A stretch of DNA of 64,000 nucleotides from Heterobasidion occidentale. Its lineage: Eukaryota > Basidiomycota > Agaricomycetes > Russulales > Bondarzewiaceae. This document shows, piece after piece, positions 58,459 through 64,000 of the stretch. Within the stretch, counting starts at the first letter, position 1. Each line of letters begins with the position of its first letter. The notes under the pieces were generated by a model. That model did not search any database. It had not been told where the DNA came from and worked only from the letters and a program-made list of their open reading frames with translations. Made by a program: the position numbers and the translations under genes. The DNA lies in the NCBI GenBank assembly GCA_039111635.1, contig JBCAQO010000002.1:744001-808000 (forward strand). The letters run 5' to 3'.

Positions 58459-59575
58459 GCCTCGCCGTTCTCTCCTCTTTCTCTCCATCACAGTCTCTTC
58501 CTCCCCATCACCACCATTACCCTTGTCCTCTCTCATGTGCTTCGGTACTTACTATCGTCTCCGAGCTCTCCCTCATCTGCACAGGTACATCTTATTCACG
58601 CTGTTCGCCATTACGTCCACCATTGAACCTCGACGCGCTCTAAATTAATAGGCACGATCGCCTCAAGCACGACGTCAAGCTCATAGGTACGCGTTTTTGA
58701 CCACTGTTCGTATATCATTGATGCTCAACGACGCATTCGCAGGCACGATCGCCTTCAAGCACGACAGCAAGTTCACTGGCTGCGTTGTATCTTCTGGCGA
58801 CACTACTCTGGAATCTTTGGCTTTGGTCTGTGGCATTGGGCTCTATCGTTCTCTGGAGGTGGCTTCGACGTCTGGTTGCTGGTGTGTCTCTTCAACATTT
58901 CTGGGTTCTGTCTTGCTCGCCTTGCTCATCCTCTTTCTCGTCGTCTTGCTCTTCCTCCCACTGGCAGTTCTCGTCTCTTAATATTATCCCCTGCGCTTTG
59001 ATGTCCTTGGCTTTGGTCTGCTCGCTCTTCGCTGTCTTCTCTGCTCGCTCCTCGCTGTCTTCTCTGCTCGCTCCTCGCTGTCTTCTCTGCTCGCTCTCTG
59101 TTCTCGTCTCTCTGTGCTCTCTCCTCGATCTGGTTTGCTCGCTCTGTCTTACTTGCTCCTCGCTGTCCTCTTCGTCCTCGCTCTGTGTTCTCTTTCATGG
59201 CTGTGTCTTTTTTCTGCTCGCTCTGGGTTGCTCGCTCTGTTTGACTTGGTCCTCGCTGTCTCCTTCTCTCGCTGTGGCTTTGCTCTTGGTTTCTGGCTTC
59301 TCATCTCAATCTTTGCTCGTTCATCTCAGTCTTGTCTCCTTTCTGGTCTATCTTCATGCTCGGCGGCCCTGGTCTATCTTGGCGACGGTCTCGGTCTCTT
59401 TCGCTTTTCTCGCTTTCTTGCTTATTTCTCTTTTCTGGTACATCTTGGCGACTTTCTCAGCCCATCTTTGTCACGAATATCTGATCAATGTAAGTACACC
59501 TAACCATTTTATCGCTTAGGTCGCGCACCGCTACACACGCCTACTTTGAGCTGCAAGAGATCGGGTCGCCATTTA

Positions 59576-59592
59576 GGGGGCGTCAGCCCCCG
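59576..59592 (+). repeat. Short hairpin GGGGGC-GTCA-GCCCCC in copy C
   Basis: Same perfect hairpin and following GGTGAG as in copy B. Confidence 0.7.
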
Positions 59593-60078
59593 GTGAGTCC
59601 ATCATTCCTCTTTCCGCTGTCGCAAATACTGAGTCGCCCACACCTCTTACATTTCCAGGTACGTCTCGATGTGGCTGTTCAAGATCGATGTTGTATTCTA
59701 TGGCACGATCGCATTCAAGCACGACATCAAGCTAATTGGGCCAGGCAGCAAACGATAATCGAGTGACATCGATCTCAGGCATCTTGGCAACCTTATGTGG
59801 TGTATCTAGCTTTGCCCTCCTTGCTGTGGATCGCTGGCTGACGACGTGCCAGTGTCCTATGGCTGTCCCTGTCTAATTGTTTCTGTGTCGCTTAGTCTGT
59901 CTTTCTTTTCTCTGTGCTCCTCGCTGCCTCGTTTTGCTTGACTTTACTTTTCTTCGTGCTTCCGCACTCCTCTCTATGCTTTTCGTGGCACAGGATCTTG
60001 ACGACATCCTCAGTAAATCTTGCCAGCTTCAATGCCACGTTGAGATCTTCAAGTCCGGACGCCCAATTCTAGCGCACA

Positions 60079-60106
60079 GGACGATCCCTCAAGAGATGGG
60101 GTTGCC
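60079..60106 (+). repeat. Degraded conserved hairpin (copy C)
   Basis: GGACGATCCCTCAAGAGATG followed by GGGTTGCC; arm changes weaken the stem seen in copies A and B. Confidence 0.6.
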
Positions 60107-60529
60107 AGTGAGCGGATGTGAATCATCCGTGAGTTTGATGATCCGATATCACTACCACAGACACTAATCGAACACCTGTTTTCCTATTTTTTCCATGTAC
60201 GGCACCAAATTCTTGATCTCTATGAACCTTTGCTGGCTCTGGCGACATGGCTCTGGCGTCTGTGGATTTGCAGTGGCTCGCTCCAAGCTTGCGGACGACA
60301 ACTTGCTCTATCTCTTGAAATACCTCTTGGTCTTGTCTCCTGTCTCTCGCTCGTGGCTCTTGCCTTGCTTGTTTGGCTCGCATTCTTGTTTTGATTGTAT
60401 CTCCATTGCAGTCCTCGCTTTGTTCGTCGTTTCAGAGATGGGATCGGCAACAGGTGGTCGGCACCCCCTGTGAGTTGATCCTTCTGCATACCGTTCTCAC
60501 AGCCCCTGGCCTCTACATCAGCAAACCCG

Positions 60530-61260
60530 TAACCGGTCCCAGCCAGTCCCAGAGCCCTAGGTGCTCCCAGATGCTTAGGTCATCTAGGAACATCTGGTTA
60601 GATGTCTGTGTATGTCTAGATCTGGGCAGATAAGGTGCTCTATCAATAAGCTGACTAGGAGGACATTTTTGGAAGGCAGTGTATGTGATGTTAGTGCTGT
60701 TTCAGAGTTTTTCAATACAGCCTTAGACAAGAGTTGAGAAGAAAATCCCCCAGTAATGTATCAGACTGTCATTGGTGCTATCTGTTAGATGTTAGCTTGC
60801 TAATGGTATTGAGATACTTCCCTGTATCATAGCTTTCAAATGATGTATCATATCCATCATTCTTCCATGAATGGATGCTAAAAAATGCAAAAATAGATGA
60901 CACCTCACTGAGTTCAGGCATCCCAAAATTCTTTCAAGTCTCAAAAAGCTTGATATAGCCTGGGTGTTGATGTAGAATGTCATGGTTATATAGTGGAGTG
61001 GATAATTCTGGTCTTGACATTACTTTCAGCTGGTGAGTGATTCAAGAGGTCCTGGGTTCAATTCCTTGGCAGTGCAGATTGATTTTTGCAGTTGTCCTAT
61101 TGACGACAGTTATCTAATCATTTCCATATATGGTGCATCTAGACAGATATGTCCAGACACCGGCATGTCTGTCTAATCGGGGACTTGCTAGAGGCATCTG
61201 GGGGCCTAGGAGCATCTGTCCAGGTTGGTACAGACACTTCCCAGTTTCCTGATGTACACA
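60530..61260. repeat. Possible short element with inverted CCTAGG/AGATGC ends
   Basis: CCCTAGGTGCTCCCAGATGC near 60552 and GCATCTGGGGGCCTAGGA near 61196 are imperfect inverted repeats. Both are followed inward by AGATGTCTG/GACAGATATGTC-rich sequence. The ends are not well defined and no duplication of the target was found. Confidence 0.4.
60993..61075 (+). other. tRNA-like sequence with internal Pol III promoter boxes
   Basis: TAGTGGAGTGG fits the A box and GGTTCAATTCC fits the B box, about 45 bases apart. The T arm has one mismatch, and the acceptor ends do not pair, so this is not a working tRNA. It is more likely a tRNA pseudogene or the head of a SINE. Confidence 0.45.
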
Positions 61261-61789
61261 TCTTTAAATAGTGACATCCGGCAATCAAAGTCAAGCCATA
61301 TGCGACTTCGACGTAGGTGCAGGGGTCCGATGCTCTCCTTGCCTAACAACCTATGGAGATGTTTTCGTTGATAATGTGTATGACAATGAAATTGCTATTG
61401 AGTATCATTGCGGTTCGAACCTTGTGGATTTTTCTGGATAAAACCTCCTGGCAAGCATCCCAGGTACTGGTATCTCTGCTTGTTTTCTTTCACAGGATTC
61501 AAATTCAAGGGTCCCATTCATTTTGTAATCACTGGGACTGTATCTGATCCCTAGGCTTGTTTGGCTTACATTGCAATCTTGTCTGAGAGTAAGAAAACAA
61601 AAGTACACTGTTTCCTATATAACACGCTTGAATGACGCAGTGGCATACTACCATCTACAAGGCGGACCCCAGATCCATCCCATTAGGTCACATCTTGGTT
61701 CTCTGCACCATCTGATTCCTGCGTATTGCATCTCTGGGAGATCACGTCGAACAATGCCGACTTGAATTTGACGTGGTCAGCGATTTTTC
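61261..61789. other. Repeat-rich spacer within the decayed duplicate
   Basis: No gene is supported between the short element and the F-box remnant. Confidence 0.4.
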
Positions 61790-61975
61790 TTCCACACCAA
61801 CTGACGATGGGCACAACAGCTCTCAGCTCTTCCATCCACTTTTCCGGCAGATCCCATTGGATGACGTCAATCTGTTAGATCGGAGCCCGCGATGTACTGC
61901 GCTTTTTGAGCACATGGGTCAAGAAACCAAGAGTGCGATCTAGTCTGGACGTGTTTGAGACTTGCAAGGGGTGTA
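61790..61975 (-). pseudogene. Remnant of the F-box gene 3' end
   Basis: ACGATGGGCACAACAGCTCT through GTTTGAGACTTGCAAG matches 50640-50795, the end of the F-box gene, with many substitutions and a small insertion (AGTGCGATCTAG). It lies in the same order and orientation after repeat copy C as the gene does after copy B. Confidence 0.8.
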
Positions 61976-62158
61976 TATTAAGAGCCAGCTCATAACACAT
62001 GATATATGATCATCTGATCATATGACACGTGGTCTATGACCAACGGATATGACCTATACCCGGTGACCGACCCCTTGACTTCACCAACAGACATTGAGTT
62101 ATCTTATCTTATCTTCTACCCCTGATCAGCGATCACATCATCACAGTTACCTGAACGG
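61976..62158. other. Spacer before the LTR
   Basis: AT-rich, with overlapping ATGATCATCTGATCATATGA palindromes. No gene. The last five bases, AACGG, would be the target duplication of the LTR element if repeated at its other end. Confidence 0.4.
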
Positions 62159-62737
62159 TGTTACGAACTGCTCGTTCAGTAACCCAAGAGTAACAGGTTC
62201 TTCCCTAGGTCACATGATAGACTGAGTGGTGGACGAAGTCTCGACTGTATCAGGCAACGATACAGGAGGGAATAATGATTGGCTCTAAGTTACACAGTGT
62301 GGTGACTGTGTAGGAATGAAGAGAATAGACTGAAGATCCTCAGCCTATTCTGTGGGCCTTATATACTGTATAGGGTATAGGGTAAGAGTCCGTGTGCTTC
62401 TCTGGGTTTCCATCCCAGGAGAGCTCTGGTCGCTGTCTCTCTCAGCTGGTGCCTACTCTTATACTTCTCCAGTTGCACCAATCCATCCAGGTGCAACGAG
62501 GTGCTTACCCATAAGCCCTAAGCCCATGGCATGTGAACGCCTATCTTTATCACCCACTATTCCCATGACCCTGTCATGTAACCTATACCGATGTCTTGAA
62601 GAACCATCAGTCCAGCCGGCTCCTAAGGACATGCCGAATACCTTGATGTACGCTCCGTAGTGGAGCCACCTAGCATGTGATGCTTGTACCATCGGATAGA
62701 CCGGCCCCGAAGGGCCCCAATCGGTCAAGTCATAACA
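62159..62737 (-). mobile_element. 3' long terminal repeat of a retrotransposon (minus orientation)
   Basis: About 579 bases bounded by TGTTACG and CATAACA, the TG...CA ends with matching TGTTA/TAACA termini. Read on the minus strand it is directly preceded by AGAAAGGGGGTAA, a polypurine tract of the kind that primes plus-strand synthesis. TATATACTGTATA lies inside. The element's internal region would run from 62738 to beyond the window end. The partner LTR is not in the window, so the class (Ty3/gypsy is the best guess) is unproven. Confidence 0.65.
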
Positions 62738-64000
62738 TTACCCCCTTTCTAGGTCCTAACTCCTGAGGGGATTATTTGCTGTCGTGAGCTTCATCGTCAT
62801 TCCACGTACAATTGCTTTCTGGTCGTCCAACTAGATTGGGATGCGTCTTCCCAATATGACTTTGTTTTCTGGGGCGAAGACCGACTTACATCGTTTACAA
62901 CGCCTAGGAGTTTTCCATCTCCGTTGAGCTGTTTGATTTGGAGCTTGTGATATCGCCACAATACTGACGTTCTCCTTGGTGTTTTTCCTTCACTGTACCA
63001 TTTTGTTGCGAGTATGCTCCTAGAGTCAATAGGCAGCTGCTCGAACTAGGTCTCTCCTGGTACCTTTGATAAGCCAGTTCCGTCTGGCGACAATGCAGAA
63101 AGGTATCACGTGTGAACAATTATGTGATGAAATAGAAACGCATCTGTGGATGGGTGTGTGTCGTTCTTCTTTAGAATGCCGAAGGCCATGCTTCAGTGTT
63201 TCCAGGATAGATCTTCATCTCCTCGATCTCCGGTATCGAGGGGGATTCCAGGTGTGTGGGTTGATCGCTTTACTAAGGCTTAGGCCCACCAACCTATCGA
63301 GAGTGAACAGTTCTCGACTTGTTTTGAATCCAGCAAGACCCCTTTGAAGATCCCTAACTCTGTCAGCCCCATACGGTGGCCCGTCCTGGTTAGAGATTGA
63401 GTGTTCATCCAGAGTTTGTTTGTTATATGGGAGCGAGCATGTAGCCGCGCTCCGCGTATTGAACACAAGGTAAGGATTTGGAAGAATAGACTTTGAACCC
63501 CATGGTCTCTTGAATAGACCATGGTATCCACCTTGACGGTAATTATTGCGGGGTCAGTGTAAGGTATGTCCTGGTAGTTTAACGTCATGCCGGACGTCTG
63601 TAGTTTTGCGTCTTTGCGGACGTCCTCTAGTTTATCCTTAAGTCTTCACGGACTGAGGCTAGTTTATACATAAGTTGTTACAGACTGCCCTGCTAGTTTA
63701 AGCTAAGGTCGTTGCGGACCTATCCATCTCCCAACGTAGGAGTACCTGTAAACAAGACAGCAGGTGTTTCTGTGCGCCGGAACATCCATCGGTGATGAGC
63801 ATAGGGCCGTAGACCAGTTCCTCCTTCTTGACAGGGTTCCCATTGAGGCAAGATGGTGACGGTTTATACTATATCAAACCAGATAACTTATAGAGTTGCC
63901 AGAATAGACTTTAAAGCCTATTTTGACACAACTCACATGGCCCTGTAGACAAAGGGCAGCTCAGTTTATCATCATGAAGGACGCCCATAGTTTATAGTTA
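62738..64000 (-). mobile_element. Internal region of the LTR element, decayed, runs off window
   Basis: It begins with the polypurine tract next to the LTR. Only short frames remain on the minus strand, and I recognise no integrase, reverse transcriptase or RNase H motif, so this is probably a degraded 3' part. Confidence 0.4.
63565..63725. repeat. Imperfect tandem repeat, CTAGTTTA...GCGGAC units
   Basis: Four units of roughly 32-38 bases, each with TAGTTTA or TAGTTTT followed by CTTAAGT or similar and ending in CGGAC or CAGAC. Confidence 0.6.

Larger units (their letters stand above)
58270..60520 (+). repeat. Modular repeat element, copy C
   Basis: Closely related to copy B, sharing the upstream block, TATA box, GGCACGATCGCC modules near 58651, 58741 and 59700, and the CT-rich body. 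It also shares the GTAAGTACACCTAACC intron-like segment near 59489-59519, the GGGGGC-GTCA-GCCCCC hairpin, a degraded main hairpin at 60079 and the TTCTGCATACCGTTCTCACAG end. It came with the duplicated transporter block, so it is not an independent insertion. Reading frames differ from copy B: the 239-codon frame there is broken here at 58981. Confidence 0.6.

Overview
The window looks like nuclear DNA of a basidiomycete fungus, most likely a wood-associated agaricomycete. Its genes are broken by many introns of about 40-80 bp. It carries families typical of that group: DUF6593, DUF6699, a GH12 endoglucanase, a secreted haem peroxidase and an ADP1-type ABC transporter. Gene bodies are GC-rich, extremely so in the first 6 kb, and TA-rich stretches mark UTRs and repeats.

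Layout. 1-6.5 kb: the end of a protein kinase and a CBM21-type protein phosphatase 1 targeting subunit. 7.4-10.6 kb: copy A (minus strand) of an unfamiliar modular repeat. 11.2-44 kb: a dense housekeeping and accessory block with GH12, PER1, a class I histone deacetylase, a haem peroxidase, DUF6593, PRPP synthetase, glutamate 5-kinase, a DOPA 4,5-dioxygenase-like gene, ALG2, two DUF6699 genes, a CCDC124-like gene, a PP2C phosphatase, calcipressin, a small inverted-repeat transposon, a glyoxalase-like gene, a histone H3 with an altered tail and COX17. 44-64 kb: a repeat-rich region with the ABC transporter, copy B of the modular repeat and an F-box gene, then a C2H2 zinc-finger gene, then a decayed direct duplicate of the block 'ABC transporter end, modular repeat (copy C), F-box end', and finally an LTR retrotransposon end that runs off the window.

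Most genes serve separate core functions: nucleotide and proline biosynthesis, N-glycan and GPI-anchor assembly, cytochrome oxidase copper delivery, chromatin, and calcineurin or PP1 control. No biosynthetic cluster is evident. The strongest candidate for something undescribed is the modular repeat. All three copies have a TATA promoter, short intron-like segments with good splice sites, and a recurring hairpin, but show no conserved long reading frame. Several conserved genes (PER1, PP2C, the ABC transporter, the kinase) are interrupted by single-base shifts, which may be assembly errors or real decay.
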